Shown: positions 34,241-46,473, numbered from the stretch's first letter. The stretch: 64,000 bases of DNA from Alligator mississippiensis (GCF_030867095.1 NC_081829.1:54640491-54704490); one strand, 5' to 3'. Notes: generated by a model not told the origin, from the letters alone. A program made the numbers and translations.

Positions 34241-35182
34241 GGTTCATTGGTGCTCTAACTCATGGCATTTTGTGTAAACCAGCATAGAGCGCCTCTCCAA
34301 CATTCTGCCTGAACTTTTGTACACACCTTTAGTTAATTATTACAAGGAAAGATGTTTTCTCCTTCATTCTGACTTTCAAAAATAAGGTTGTGCATTTTAT
34401 TTTAGTCTGTGCTGTATGTGATAAAATATGGTAATTGGTAAGAAGCCACCTTCAGCCTACTGAGAGTACCCTATCTCATCTGCTAATTTTTTTTTTCAGT
34501 TGCCAAACATCAGTACAAAAAACCAGCATATCACATACATAATAAGGAGGAATAACCATCTTTACTAAGGAAACACTGATCCAGTCTGTTGTCCCAGTCT
34601 CCCACGCCACATATAATGAACATCAGGAAAGGATGCCACCTGAATTTTAGAGTTACATAAACAAACTGAGAGAAAAGGATCAAAGAGAAGCTTCATAGTG
34701 CCAATAAAATTGTTTTTGGCTCTCTCAAAATATATTCAAAAAATGTATACACCTTGTATATCAATTTATTCAAGTAAATGTAATCTAATTCATGTGATGT
34801 GAAAAGAAACTGAAACAGAACTCCAAAGTATGGGCTCTTTCTCTTCTTTTTATCCTGTTAAACCCCTATACCTGAAAAAAGAGCTCTTCATTTCTCTCCA
34901 GTCCTTTCTTTTATATCCCAAAACCTGGAAAAAAAGTTGCTCCTGAAGCATACTTCTTGGTGTTTTAAATAAACTGTGTTAATATGATGTAAGTGCCATA
35001 TAAAAACAGCCACACTATTTGCTGTAATTACATATTCTAAAGACATATATTGTTTATTCTTTCACTGTCAATTTAATTTGCCCATGACAGCTATTTGCTT
35101 AAGGCAATAAACCATCTGGTTCGTTAGACCTCGTTCTGGTTGTCAAGTTTCTGTCATGATAAAATGTATGCTTGCCTTACAG
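34241..35182. other. MYPN intron before the Ig exon, no repeat recognised
   Basis: AT-rich; acceptor tract at about 35168-35182. Confidence 0.5.
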
Positions 35183-35358
35183 GTGGTACTGTGAGGGAAA
35201 GGAGCTTGAAAACTCACCAGACATTCAAATTGTTCAGTCAGGGGATCAGCACTCATTGGTTATTGTTGACGCTTTTGAAGAGGACACAGGACGTTATTCT
35301 TGCTTTGCTTCAAACATCTATGGGACAGACTCAACTTCTGCAGAGATTTACATAGAAG
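35183..35358 (+). CDS. MYPN: Myopalladin exon: second half of Ig domain 1 (residues 307-365)
   Basis: The acceptor ends CTTGCCTTACAG at 35182. The first base completes the Arg codon left open at 16550, then the frame reads WYCEGKELENSPDIQIVQSG and continues to IYIEG. This is the C-to-G strand half of the I-set Ig domain. It holds the core Trp (about 308), the DxGxYxC signature (EDTGRYSC, Cys about 347, pairing with Cys 296) and the closing strand. It is nearly identical to human MYPN over this stretch. The donor is GTAATG at 35359. The exon is 176 nt, phase 2 in and phase 1 out. It follows an intron of 18.6 kb that is full of repeats. Confidence 0.95.
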
Positions 35359-35508
35359 GTAATGTTATAAATCTTTGCAGAAAGCAATTAATAAGACATA
35401 ATTTAAAAAGTAGGATGTATTTTATATACTAGCACTAGATTTACAGGTTCTCAGGGATGATCTAGAAGAAAGAACAACTCCATTCTGGATGAATCTAGTT
35501 ATCATTGG

Positions 35509-35640
35509 GTGCATCTACGTGTGTAATGAATGCACCTGAATAAACTCTGGCACAGGTTACACTGGAGTTTATTGCTCCCAAGCTACAGTATCCTCATGTG
35601 TGCCTGGGACCACAGCACATTGAGCTCATCTGGACATGCC
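35509..35640. mobile_element. MITE fragment, TCTACATGTGCA family
   Basis: GGGTGCATCTACGTGTGTAA and the following 120 bp match the inverted right end of 29707-30165. The other end is missing. Confidence 0.55.
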
Positions 35641-36057
35641 CTATATGGTCATCAGACCTTGATATTTTTGTGATGGTAGTACTGGACATCTGAGTGAAAC
35701 CTTTATCTGAGCACACAAAACTCCAATTTATATGGCCCAGGGTATGTAGTAATCAAAAAATTTAGTCCTATTAGTAACAGATAAGGAAACCAGTAGCGTA
35801 CCCAGTCAGGCATTCACTTAGGGATGCTGTTTTCTTCATTTAAATCCCAGCCTCCAGATTTATTACTGGCATTCTGTATTTATTTCAGCACAGAACTTTG
35901 CTTATTTTTACAACACGTCTTTTAGTTTATTTTAGCTATCTAATATTCTGATCTCAGAAACTTATACAAAAAATTCCAGTAATGAAGGGTTGTATGATCA
36001 TTGCACAAATTGCTGAAAAAAGTAAGAAGCTAAGTAAATGTTTTTGCTTTTTTACAG

Positions 36058-36109
36058 GTGCCTCTTCATCTGAATCTGAAGGTGAAATTAGCAAAGAGGA
36101 AATGGATCA
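36058..36109 (+). CDS. MYPN: Myopalladin micro-exon (residues 366-382, linker after Ig1)
   Basis: A 52-nt exon with acceptor TTTTTTACAG (ends 36057) and a strong donor GTAAGT at 36110. Spliced to the previous exon it completes Gly366 and reads ASSSESEGEISKEEMD, then passes two bases of a Gln codon to the exon at 46347. Human MYPN has GVSSSDSEGDPNKEEMNR at this place, so the match is clear despite the short length. The acidic Ser-rich linker is unstructured. It lies only 0.7 kb after the preceding exon. Confidence 0.9.
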
Positions 36110-37404
36110 GTAAGTGTTACTTTAATTTAAATCTTCTAAATGTATTATTTAAAACAAACAAACAAAATATGGATGCAATTTTTAAGTTTTTAGGAATGAG
36201 GTGCAAGGATTTTGTGGTTGATATCTTTTATTAGACCAACTGCATAGCTGGGATAGACCAAGATAAGCTTTTAAATGCAGCACATTGTATACAGTGTCTA
36301 CATGTACAATGATTGCTTGCACACATCTACAATGATTGTTTACAAACAATGCTGAAAGGTATAAATATTAATATAAATGTCTGTGAGCTGCAATACATTA
36401 AATGAACTGCAAATTCATGCAGAATGAAAAATTTCAGATTTCAGACATAAAGAGAAATTTTTTAGTAGAAATGTAAACCAGTATATTAATTCCTTTAACT
36501 TGATGTTTTGACCAAATACAGGTATTCAGTTTCCTTAAATGTTATATCCAAGTTCTATTTTAGATAGAATTTAGTAAAGTTTTCTCCAGTTATAGATAGC
36601 AAAAAAGTGACATGCTAGGAAGTCTTCACTCTGTTGCAGAAAGTGATTATACAAGGACTAGTTATATTTAAAGTCAGGGAATTAGTATTTGTAAGATACC
36701 CTTCAGAGATCTGTAATATCAATATGAGATAGAAAAGTTCTTGTTTTATTAGGAAGGTCCAGAAAGCCAACAATGTGTCATATCTATTTAGGTAAAAGTT
36801 TAGAAAATGATTCAGCCCTTTCATAGTGAAATCCACCATCTTTCACATTTAGATTCTGATTCAATACTATTCAAATCAATGTCAGTCTTCTCATTAATGG
36901 ATATGGAGGTGGAATCAAATTGAAAACCAGAGCAGTCAGAGCTTTATGCTGAACTCCTTCAAGTGCATTAATTTAACATCAAAGGCAAGAAGTCCTGAAA
37001 AAAAATCCAAATTGTTTTAATCAAAGGGACTCAAGCAGGCTCTTTTTTTCTAATTTTCATGAGATGGGTTTGCATCTCTGGGAATTTCATTTTGATTTTA
37101 AAATTCAAAGCCAAGTTTGGACAAACCTGCTCTGTTTTTCCCTTATTTTAGGCAGGAACCAGAAAAACCTTACCTTCACATGCTTCACACTCACGAAAAA
37201 CCCTAGGCTAGCTTGAATTGTGACTTTTGCCAAAAATGTTATACTTACAATGTACTCAAGATCAGGAGTTTTACTAGGGTCAAGGTTGTATAATGAAAAC
37301 ATGGCACAACACTAGCAATGTCTTCTTTAAATGTCTCACATATAACACAGTTCTTCTCAATCATAAGGTTGAGACAGAGAGTTTATCCATTTGTGCTATG
37401 TCAT
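36110..37404. other. MYPN intron, no repeat named
   Basis: AT-rich. A stretch at about 36205-36275 (TTGTGGTTGATATCTTTTAT) looks like an old amniote repeat I cannot name. Confidence 0.35.
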
Positions 37405-37866
37405 AGATTTCGTAGGTTTCATAGACATTAGGGCTGGAAGGGACCTTGAAGATCATCAAGTCCAGCCCCCTTCCCCAAGGGCAGGAAGTCAGCTAGGGTA
37501 AAAGGATCCCAGCAAGATAAGCATCTAATCGTTTCTTGAATGAGTCCAGAGTAGGTGCCTGCACCACTTCTGGAGGGAGTCTATTCCAGGCCTTGGGGAC
37601 TCGGACAGTAAAGAAGTTTTTCCTTTTGTCCAGCCTAAAGTGGTCATGAAGGAGTTTATGACCATTGGTCCTTGTTATCCCTTGGGGTACTCTGGTGAAC
37701 AGACATTCCCCCAGATCCTGATGCACACCCCTTTTGAACTTATAGGCAGCCACCAGGTCACCCCTGAGCCTGTGCTTTTCCAGGCTGAAGAGTCCCATGG
37801 CTCTCAGCCTTTCATCATAAGGCATATTCTCTTGCCCCCTGATCATGCACGTGGCTCTCCTCTGGA
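37405..37866 (-). mobile_element. CR1 LINE 3' fragment
   Basis: On the minus strand, 37846-37493 reads the CR1 C-terminal domain (YDERLRAMGLFSLEKHRLRG, DLVAAYKFKRGVHQDLGE, VFTVRVPKAWNRLP-like text). The 3' UTR follows to the tail at about 37405. It differs in sequence from the 23510 copy, so it is another subfamily. It abuts the left end of the second gypsy fossil. Confidence 0.88.
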
Positions 37867-38740
37867 CTCGACATGCTCTTTGATGACCAAACAGTCATGC
37901 TCGACCATCACATACCTCTCTCCTGTGGACTCAGCTTCCAGGTGGCATAGGCTATGGGCCAGAGAACTCCATTAACTTCTTGCGAAAGAACAGTGCCAAA
38001 TGCTCTATCCAAGGCATCCGTCTGTAGGGTAAAAGGTGATTCCAAGTCCGGAGTCTCCAACACTGCCTCATGACAGAGGGCTTCTTTGTCTTCTTGAATG
38101 CCTGCCTTATTCCCTGCATCCCATTTAAGGGGGCCCTTACTCTTCCTTTGCAGTAAGTCAGTTAAGGGCGCTGCGATTTCTGCAAACTGGGGTATAAATC
38201 GATGATAATACCCTGCTAGACCTAAGAACACCCTCAGCTGTTTGCAGTTCTGGCAGGGATTATAATTACACAAGGCTTCTACCTTGTCAGCTAACAGGCA
38301 AATATGTCCCTGACCTACCATAAACCCTAGGTATTTCATCTCTGCCTTACCCAGGACACATTTCTTTGGGTTGGCTGTGAGCCCAGCTTGGCATAATTCT
38401 TGCAGCACTGCCTTAACTGCTTCTAGGTGCTCCTCCCAACCTTGCATATAAATAATAATATTGTCTATGTATGCGGCCGGCGTATTATTGATGTGGGGCC
38501 AACACCCACTCGATTAACCTTTGAAAGGTAGCTGCCACCCCATGTAGCCCGAAAGGCATCCATCTAAATTCATACAAGCCCCACAGTGTCAAATGCCATC
38601 TTGGCTCTATCTTCCCTCCACAGTGGCACCTGCCAATACACTTTTGCCACATCCGGGGTTGAGATAAGCCTGGTCTGTTCCACTTTTTCCAGCAGCTCAC
38701 TAATCTGAGGCATGGGAAAAGCATCAAATTGCAATATGGC

Positions 38741-39855
38741 TGTGACAGGGGGCCTCCCGGGGCCGAGCTCTGTGGCCCGCCCGCCTGTCGCCATGACAGC
38801 AGGCCTACTCAGGGCCAAGCTCTTCATGGCCCACCCACCTGTCTCTGGGCAACCGCCCGCTCATCTCGCCCGCCACGCCTTTGATGATAATCAGTTCAAT
38901 TAAGATGATAATTAAGCGGGAGGCTGCCCTTCGACTGCCCCGATGCCCAGGGGCGCTCTGCGGCTCCGACCTCCCCTAATACCGCAGCCCAAGCCTCGCA
39001 GATGGCATCATGGTGTTCTTCCTCACCGGCCCCCGCACTGGGCCCCAGAATCTTCTATGCAAGACCCCACTATGGTCTTCTCTACTCAGGCGGCCACTCC
39101 GCCGTCATCTAGGCTACCTCACCCTCCCGAAGCCTTGTTCCCCTCTCGAGTGTGGTTCCCCTGGAACCTTCGGCTACCTAGCCCTGGCCCACCTCAAGGC
39201 CAGTCGGGACCCCAGGCCCCCGGCTCTTGGGCGTCCCTCGCGGTGGGCCCCCGGCCCTTTTGACCCTCACTGGTCCTGGCCCCAGCATGGGCCAGTCAAG
39301 GGAACTCTCCCCTTCGGGCTGGGTCTTTCTAGCCACTCACTCTACTCCTTGGGCCTCACCGTGCCACTACTCCCTTCCTCCTAGGAGCAACCGCGGCACC
39401 TCGCCCACCTTACTCCCACTCTCGGGGTCCGCCCTCTCTGGGCCCCTCAGAAACACTGGCCCTCTCGGCCCTCATCCAACTCAGGGGTCACCCACCCGGT
39501 GGTGGTGGGAGCTAGGGGTTAAGGCGCCCCGACCCGCCTTTCATTGGGGTGATCACTGGCCTGGCATTTCCTGGGGGCTCCCGCACCACTGAGAGCCCCA
39601 CCAGACCACCCACTCCCGGCAGGGTGCAGTTTCAGGTCATGCCCAGGACCAGGAGCCTCCTGCCAACCCCTTGCAGCTCCCCCTTACCTCCGGGTCATTC
39701 ACAGCAGCCCTAAGGCCAGGCGATGTTGCTGCCTGCTCTCCTGCAGCCAAACTGCCTGGTTTATGTAGGCCCCAAAATGGCTGCCCTAATCAGGCACCTG
39801 GAGGCTGCCAGCTCCAGGCCCTTAAAGTGGCAGGAGCACCCTGTGCTCCGCCACA
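38741..39855 (-). mobile_element. Solo gypsy-type LTR nested in the RT region
   Basis: 1115 bp beginning TGTGACAGGG and ending TCCGCCACA, flanked by an exact 5-bp duplication ATGGC (38736-38740 and 39856-39860). It splits the coding region of the second fossil between conserved RT motifs. It contains the tRNA-Gly-like box TCTCGCCCGCCACGC (38864-38878) 123 bp from its left edge, which suggests the same family and orientation as the LTRs at 7884 and 13371. Confidence 0.85.
38864..38878 (-). other. U5 box complementary to tRNA-Gly(GCC) anticodon arm
   Basis: TCTCGCCCGCCACGC, 14 of 15 identical to the tRNA anticodon arm, 123 bp from the LTR edge. Confidence 0.5.
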
Positions 39856-42800
39856 ATGGCATTCACTTTCCTGAAGTCCACACATAGCAGCAACGACCCA
39901 TCAGGCTTAGTCACTGCCACAATGGGACTGCACCACGGACTTCGGGACTCCTGAATGATGCCCTGTTCCAACATTTTAGTAATTTCCATCCGAATAGCCT
40001 CATATCTATAGTGGGGAATCCTCCTCCATTTTTCTCTGACAATCTGTCCCACAGGGGTTATTATCTGATGCGTTATCCCTCTAGCATATCCTGGAACCTC
40101 ACTAAAAATGTCTTGAAACTCATCCACCAAAGCCCTCAACTGTTGTTGTCGCCGAGGACTGAGTTGAACCCCAACCAAGATGATTATCCCCTCGGCACTC
40201 TGCTTCGGGTCCACCACCACATCCCAACCAAACTCCCCGTCTGGTGGAGAGGGGTCACTCAACAGACCCTCCTGGTCCCTCTACTCCTTAAGAAGATTAA
40301 CATGATATATTTGCCTCTCTGTTATGCCCTGGTTTATATACCACATAATCAATGGAGCCAACTTGCCGAACCACCTCAAAAGGCCCTTGCCAACACCTTA
40401 GGAGTTTGTTCCCAGTATCTAAGAGTAACACCAAGACCTTATGGCCTACTTGAATGCTTCTTCCCTGAGTCTTCTTGTCATAGGCAGCCTTTTGAGTACT
40501 CTGTGCTACCTTCAAGTGTTCACATGACAGCTCTGCCACCCTCTGCAAGCACTGCTTTAATTCTTGCACATACTCTATGTGGTTCATGCCCTCCTGAGGT
40601 ACTTCTTCCCAACCTTCCCTCACTGTGTCTAACAAGCCCCTTGGACAATGTCCATATACTAAATTGAACGGGGCACACCCCAAAGATGACTGTGGGGTCC
40701 CCCATGCCGCAAACAACAGCAACGGAATCATCAGGTCCCACTTACAGGGCTCAGCTTGCACACACCACCACAGCATATTTTTCAAGGTCCCATTAAACCT
40801 TTCCACTAACCCATTGGTTTGGGGGTGGTATACGGTTGTATGCAGTTGTTTAATTTGTAGTACCCTGCACAGACTCCGCAGAACCCCTGACATAAAATTA
40901 GACCCTTGGTCCATGACAATTTCTTTGGAAATGCCTACCCAGGCAATCCATTTTAGAAGTTCTTCCACCACCCAGAGCCCAATGACAGTTTGCATAGGGA
41001 CTGCCTCGGGGAACCGGGTCACATAATCTATGATAACCAATAAATACTGATGTCCTGCCAAACTTTTAGGGAGGGGACCCACCATGTCCAGCACAATAAG
41101 GGAGAACAGAACTCTTATCATGGGTATAGGCTGTAAAGGTGCTCGAGCTGGCTTATGCGTGCTTACCCTCTGACATGCCAAGCAAGCCCGGCAGAAATTC
41201 TCCACCTGCTTGTACATCTTAGGCCAGAAGCACCATTTTGTTAATCGGGCTTCTGTCTTGTTATACCCCATATGTCCGTCCAAGGGGTTTTCATGGGTCA
41301 ACCATCTAAATCGATATGGTATTAACAATTGAGCTACCTCTTCCCCCATCTTGGGGCCCTCTCTTTATCCTATAAAGCAACCCCCTCGTGACCTCAAATC
41401 TGGGCAGACTTGCGTAACATCCTGGGTCCACCATTTTCTCATCATTTTTCGCCAACTCAGTCTCTTTGATGGTCCAGAACTCCTCCTCTACCTCTTGCAC
41501 ATTCCGGAATGACCTACTACAGGATAGCCATTCCACGTTGAAGCCTTCCTTCACTGGGTCATCCTCCTCGCTCCCTAATAGGCCAGCTTCGCCTAGCCTG
41601 TCTCCTCTCATGATGTTTAATACCTTGTAGATTTCTCTCCAGTCCCAGCCTAGAATCATCAGGTATGGTAAATCAAGGGCCACTCCAACAGTCATTTCCT
41701 TAGTGGTCTCCAATACAGTAACCTGATACACCTTCCGGGGGTAGTAAGTGCTTTGTCTGTGCATGCACATCATCTGGATCGGAGTGGCTTTCTGCACGTA
41801 TTCACCAGGTGCTAGGGTCTCATGTATAAATGTGTGGGCGCACCCGGTATCTATGATGGCTTCAAACCTCTCACCTCCGACCCATGCCTCCACTACTGGC
41901 CGTGGCAAGGGGCCACTTTTAATCTCCTTCCCTATGCTACAGTCCATGGACTCCATGCCTCCAGATTCTCCGGGGCCCAGAGTGGTACCTAAGTCTTCGA
42001 ATGGGGAATGTACCACCTTAGGTACTGTCTGCATCAAGTTGGTGCAGTCTTGGGACATGTGCCCTGCCTTCCCGCATTGGAAACAGATCACTGAGTTGCT
42101 GTTGGGTCTCTGATGGTCTCACATCTCTCTACTCCCTGGTCTCATGAACTCACAGGGTCTCGAGTACTCGGCAGCCTTCACGTTCCAATCTGCAGGCCTT
42201 TCCCCTAGGGCGCTGCTGAAGTTCTCAGCCAACCTCAGTGCCTCAGCTGAAGATACCAGCTGATGGTATCGGACCCAATTCTCGGTTTCCTCATCTAGGT
42301 CATTCAGAAACTGTTCTAGTAAGATCCGGTCGCAAACATCATTCTTTGAACTTTCCACCAGCTTCAACCATTTGGTTACCAGGTCAGCTAGATGTTGCAG
42401 CAGAGTCCATGGCTCCTTTTCCTCTTTCTGGCCCTGAACACCTGCTAGTAGGTCTCTGAATTAATATCCAGGCAATAAAGGATTTCTCTCTTCACCTTAT
42501 CATTATCCATGGCTTCATCTCATGCCATAGCCCCACAGGCTGCTTGAGCTTTTCCTATTAGTAACACTCCCAGCTGTCCAGCCTAGCGGGATTTCTCAAG
42601 TCCAGCTGCCAACACTGCTCACTCAAAACTTTCCAAGAATACCTCTGGGTCACCATATACTATCATCTTGGATACCCACAGTTCCATGGCATTCCTCTGG
42701 TGCCATGCTTGTTGTTGGATCCAATTTTCCTCCAGGGCAAGCTGACAAGCCAACTGCTGTTATTGTTGCTGGAGGACTTGTCCCATCAAATGAAGTGTCT

Positions 42801-42882
42801 GCTGGATAGGGTCTGCTCTGGCTGCTGCCGCTGCCATCGAGACCTCCATATAGTCAGCTTCCCCTCGGCCATCATCAGTCTT

Positions 42883-42898
42883 CCCGGCCAATGCACCA
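42883..42898 (-). other. Primer binding site for tRNA-Gly(GCC), second fossil
   Basis: Plus strand CCCGGCCAATGCACCA, identical over 16 nt to the site at 13352-13367. Confidence 0.88.
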
Positions 42899-43016
42899 CT
42901 TAGTCATGATATGACTTGTATGGACGTGGGCCTTTACATCCTGTTGACATTCACTGGTTTCCCTCTTTCAAGGCCGGTGCTGGCCAACGCAAATGAGTCA
43001 GTCTTCCTCTCTATTA

Positions 43017-43030
43017 TCTCACCTGCCACG
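43017..43030 (-). other. U5 box complementary to tRNA-Gly(GCC) anticodon arm
   Basis: Plus strand TCTCACCTGCCACG, one mismatch to the tRNA over 14 nt, 118 nt from the primer site. Confidence 0.5.
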
Positions 43031-43471
43031 ATTTTGAGGACCTAATTAATGGATGGAGGGGTGATGACTCCCTAACCCAGTGTTGGCTGTCACCTGCCCA
43101 GTGCCGGACCCACTATACTCAATGAAACAAAACTTCTTGGCATAAGAAGCAAAATTACAGGAAACTTGCCATCCGTCCAGTGGTGCCTCTCCCAGCTGCA
43201 GGGGACTCAGATGCAGGCTCTCCCTTCCCAGTTCCTTTATCCATAAATGCTTGATCGCTGAAGCTGCGATCAAATGTTTCCTTCTCCTTTTTATTTTTCT
43301 TCAGTAATTGATGCTGCACTGGCTTAATTGACTGCACACAGCAGCCAATTATTGCAGGAGTGCCGGCTTCCCCTGAGGATGTGAGTTCCTCCAAACTCTC
43401 AAGACCATGCAGGTCTACAGCCCACCTGATTGGCTCCGGGGGGTCTACCTGAGCATTGGATCTGGGAGCAG

Positions 43472-43502
43472 TTTACTTGCGAGTAAATTATTCGCAAGTA
43501 AA
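43472..43502. repeat. Hairpin TTTACTTGCGA / TCGCAAGTAAA
   Basis: 11-bp perfect stem, about 8-nt loop, 30 bp before a second, longer hairpin. Confidence 0.6.
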
Positions 43503-43531
43503 TGCTTTTGGGCAGGCGTCTACATGTGTAG

Positions 43532-43580
43532 GGAAGCGGGAGCAATTTGCTGCTAATGGCAGCAAATTGCTCCCGCTTCC
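43532..43580. repeat. Perfect 22-bp hairpin
   Basis: GGAAGCGGGAGCAATTTGCT continuing GC pairs perfectly with its inverse across a 5-nt loop TAATG (43554-43558). It follows the word GGCGTCTACATGTG, the same end-like word as in the TCTACATGTG MITEs, so it is probably part of such an element (about 43450-44130). Confidence 0.7.
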
Positions 43581-44130
43581 TGGGGCCCTGCAATGGGCCC
43601 CTGCTGCCACCAGAGGGAGCTCTAGGCTCCCCCTGGGTGCTAGCCCAGGGACTGGCACAAAGCACTGGGCCAGGCGACAATTGCCTCCTGGATGGGGCTG
43701 TGACACTGCGCCCAATCCTGCAGGGGCTGCCTGCTGCTGGGAAGGGACAATGTCTCCCTGCCCCAGCAGCAGGGAGCTCTTGGCCCCAGCATCCAAGTCA
43801 GGGCCAGGGGACTTAGAAAGAGCTGCAGCGAAGGGGCATGTCCCATCCCCCAGCCCTGATCCGCCAGTGGGGCAGCTAGCAACTAGCTCACTGCTAGGTA
43901 CCCCACCAGTAGATCAGGGCAGAGAGCTGGGACCTGCCACACTACTGCAGCTCTTTCCAAGCCATGTGCCTCAATCATCTGATTCGGGTCTGGGGCTGGG
44001 ACCTGCCCCTGACTGGGACAGTTCCCAGCCCTTGCTCCATGATGGTGGGGCAGGGGCTGGGCAGCCTGTTCCCCGCCCAGCTCCGCAATCACAGAACTGA
44101 GCTCAGCTGTGTGATTGTGTGGGCTACAAA
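43581..44130. other. GC-rich interior, probable MITE body
   Basis: Gly/Pro/Ser-rich open frames on both strands are low-complexity and without family. Contains scattered short inverted words (CCCTGGGCTAGC-like). Confidence 0.35.
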
Positions 44131-44149
44131 GGACCAACTCACAGGATCA

Positions 44150-44246
44150 TAATACATTCTAATTTATTGTACAGGATGTAAAGTTACCAATAAAATGTTA
44201 AATGCAAACTTTGAGTTACATGGGGTACTGGTCACCTTAGCATGCG

Positions 44247-44290
<44 letters not shown>

Positions 44291-45433
44291 CACTCACTCA
44301 TGCAAACCCATGTAATTTAAACCCATGTAGTATAGTGTATAGTAGCTGCTGTAATGATTGTGAGAGCACTGGTGTCAGTATATCTACCTATCCGAGGCCC
44401 TGGACTCTGCTGTCAATGGTCAGCTTCCTTCAAGGCGATGTCTTCTCCAGAAGGGGGTTGTCTGCTTGTCCTTCTGTCTCAGTAGATCAGGTGCTGGATG
44501 AGAGGGCACCACTGAGGATCACACTTCACTGCCTTTTATCCCTTTCTGACAGACTTGTGTGATCCCCCAGCATCATCTTGGCTGCCCAATCTGGAGGTCG
44601 CTGTCCCACGTGGGTCTTGAGTAGTGCATGACAGCTGTTAGTCACAGGGGTCTCTGTCCACTGTTACCTGAAGTTTCGGGAGTCCACCCTTGACTTATTA
44701 ACTTGATAGCTGCATTTTGGTTACAGGAATAGTTAACAGGGTGGGTATGCAGTCCCAGGAATCAGTTCCTTGACTTGATTAGCCTAAAATGGCTTGTAGA
44801 GTAGAGTTGTGTAATGCTAAGTTTCTCTTGATAGGTGATTGTCAATTAACAGCCAGAGTCTCTTGCTTTGTCTTCAATTATCTACTGACTCATCATACAT
44901 ACTCGCATTCACTCAAGGGGGACCAGCCCAATACAGCAATACAATTCCAGTGATTACAATTCCAATGCATTCTTACAATAATAGTTCTAGTAATACAAGG
45001 TATGACTTTAATTTAAAGAAAAATACATTTGTTAAAAAATTAAAAGGTATAAAATATAAAATACTGAATTCCAGGGTAAAGATGAGACAGATGAAATATA
45101 AACATGCACTGTGAAGTAGTAAGAATCAAACACTGGGGACAGTAAGTGAATTAGGTTAGATGCAGTAGGCTGATTTAGCATAAGCTTTAGACAGATATGG
45201 GAAGTTTGCTTTGGGAAATAGGTTTTAAGCAAAGGGGGAATGTGTTCACCAGGATATATTTACAGTCCTGTTTTCAATGTACCTTGGCCTTTAAAGGCTT
45301 TGCTTTAAAGTGGATATTTTAGTTCTTTTGTTTTCTTTAGTGACACTTAATTTAATTGATATGTAGATGTAGTTTGTAGGTTTCTCCTACAAAAAGCTAC
45401 TTCAGCTTTCTGGCTTGCTCTGACCCTTGCCAC
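44150..45433 (-). mobile_element. Possible LTR or ERV-derived fragment
   Basis: On the minus strand it could start TGTGGCAAGGGTCAGAGCAA (at 45433) and ends with AATAAA words near 44166-44195. No target duplication or internal coding part was found, so this is weak. Confidence 0.25.
44240..44289. repeat. (CG)n(CA)n microsatellite
   Basis: About six CG units followed by about eighteen CA units, interrupted at the right by ATGCACTCACTC. Confidence 0.9.
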
Positions 45434-45479
45434 ACCCAGGCAATGAGTGTGCCAGGTCTCTGCCAATACTTAGAAGGAA

Positions 45480-46039
45480 AAAGAAATGCACAAAATAGGG
45501 GGTGCAAGCAAGAAGGAGCTTCTTGTTACAATTGCGTAGCTGGATGCAAACAGGATGCGATCATGGAGCTGAGCAGAGAACAGGCTCCCCAGCCCCAACT
45601 AGCAGGGAGCTCCCCATGCCAGCTCCTCAACTGTGGACCCAGCAGTGCTAGTTCCATGGTCCCAGCCCCCACTCCCTGATCATGATCTCAGAGTGTGGAG
45701 CTTGGAGCTGCCTGCTGCAGGAGCAGAGACATAGTCCCCACCTGGGCTCCAGTGACAGAGCCCACCCTGGCAGCAGACAGGTCCCAGGGGCAGGGACCAA
45801 TCTTCAGCCCCCTGGTGGCTGTCTGACTGGGAGTGGATTTGCTCCTGGTCAGGTATCTACATGAGCGCTACTGCACAGTAACTAATCACAAGCAAATTTG
45901 CTACTTGCATTTGCATGTAACAAATTTATTTATGATTAGCAAGGTTTACTGCACAGTAAGAATGTGCACATGTAGACGCACACACTTACTGTGCAGTAAC
46001 TATGCTACTGTACAGTAAAGCATCTCATGTAGATGCACC
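45480..46039. mobile_element. Probable MITE, TCTACATGTGCA family
   Basis: Ends at CTCATGTAGATGCACCC (46039). Internal words TACTGCACAGTAA occur several times in both orientations (45868, 45947, 45990), and ACATGTAGACGCACAC at about 45969. GC-rich left half (45540-45850). Left boundary uncertain. Confidence 0.45.
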
Positions 46040-46346
46040 CTCCATGTTGTTTTTTGTAAGCATGTAATATGGTTAAATTAGCTATGAGAGATTACATTGG
46101 CTGTTATACAGCCTGACACCTACCTGTAATTCCATATTGCAATGTAAAACTTACTCTACATCAGCTTAAATTAAGCCAAGAACAACATTGTTCATAATAT
46201 AATACTGTAATACTATATGCATTCAAGGATATCATTAATATGAGATTAAATTACCTATGTAATACCTATGTAATACACTCCTGTCATCAGAGAAGCATTA
46301 GAATTAGAATTCACATTAGAATTCTTTTTTGCTTAATATTTCACAG

Positions 46347-46473
46347 GGTCCAGAAACCAACTGATGTGTCTTCGAATGTGCCATCTCCTGTTATGAATGC
46401 TACCACTACCCATCAAGAGCCACCTAAAGTGCCATCTCCAGTGGTTCGGCCTGTGTCAATACCTGTTCAGCAG
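46347..46473 (+). CDS. MYPN: Myopalladin exon: Pro/Ser-rich linker (residues 383-425)
   Basis: The acceptor ends ATATTTCACAG at 46346. The first G completes a Gln codon, then the frame reads VQKPTDVSSNVPSPV and runs to VRPVSIPVQQ. The human counterpart is IQKPNEVSSPPTTSAVIPPA and on to ATIQQ, so the exon is orthologous but the linker is diverged, as expected for a low-complexity inter-Ig region. The donor GTAAGG at 46474 follows a complete codon (phase 0). The frame stays open into the intron up to 46704, but that part has no resemblance to MYPN. The next exon (human CQSPTNYLQGLDG, leading to Ig2) is not found in the remaining 17.5 kb. Confidence 0.92.

Larger units (their letters stand above)
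37867..43440 (-). mobile_element. Second Gmr1-like Ty3/gypsy fossil, 3'-truncated, with nested solo LTR
   Basis: Minus-strand parts in order: SCAN-like Gag segment (about 42370-42120), CCHC knuckle and protease (about 42090-41500), integrase (about 41350-40300; NFMSGVLRSLCRVLQIKQLH, HHCC and DDE regions), reverse transcriptase and RNase H (about 40260-37900, split by a solo LTR). The order again has integrase before RT. A tRNA-Gly primer site lies at 42883-42898 and its 5' LTR occupies about 42902 to about 43440, right edge uncertain. The 3' LTR is absent: the element stops at a CR1. It has more breaks than the 7884 copy and is clearly dead and older. Confidence 0.85.

Noticed and set aside
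43456-44100. 214-codon open frame
   Set aside because: GC-rich MITE interior, hairpin-derived start, overlapping frames on the other strand equally open.
44150-45433. Complete ERV LTR
   Set aside because: Suggestive AATAAA and TGTGGCAAGG words but no target duplication or partner; kept only as a weak feature.
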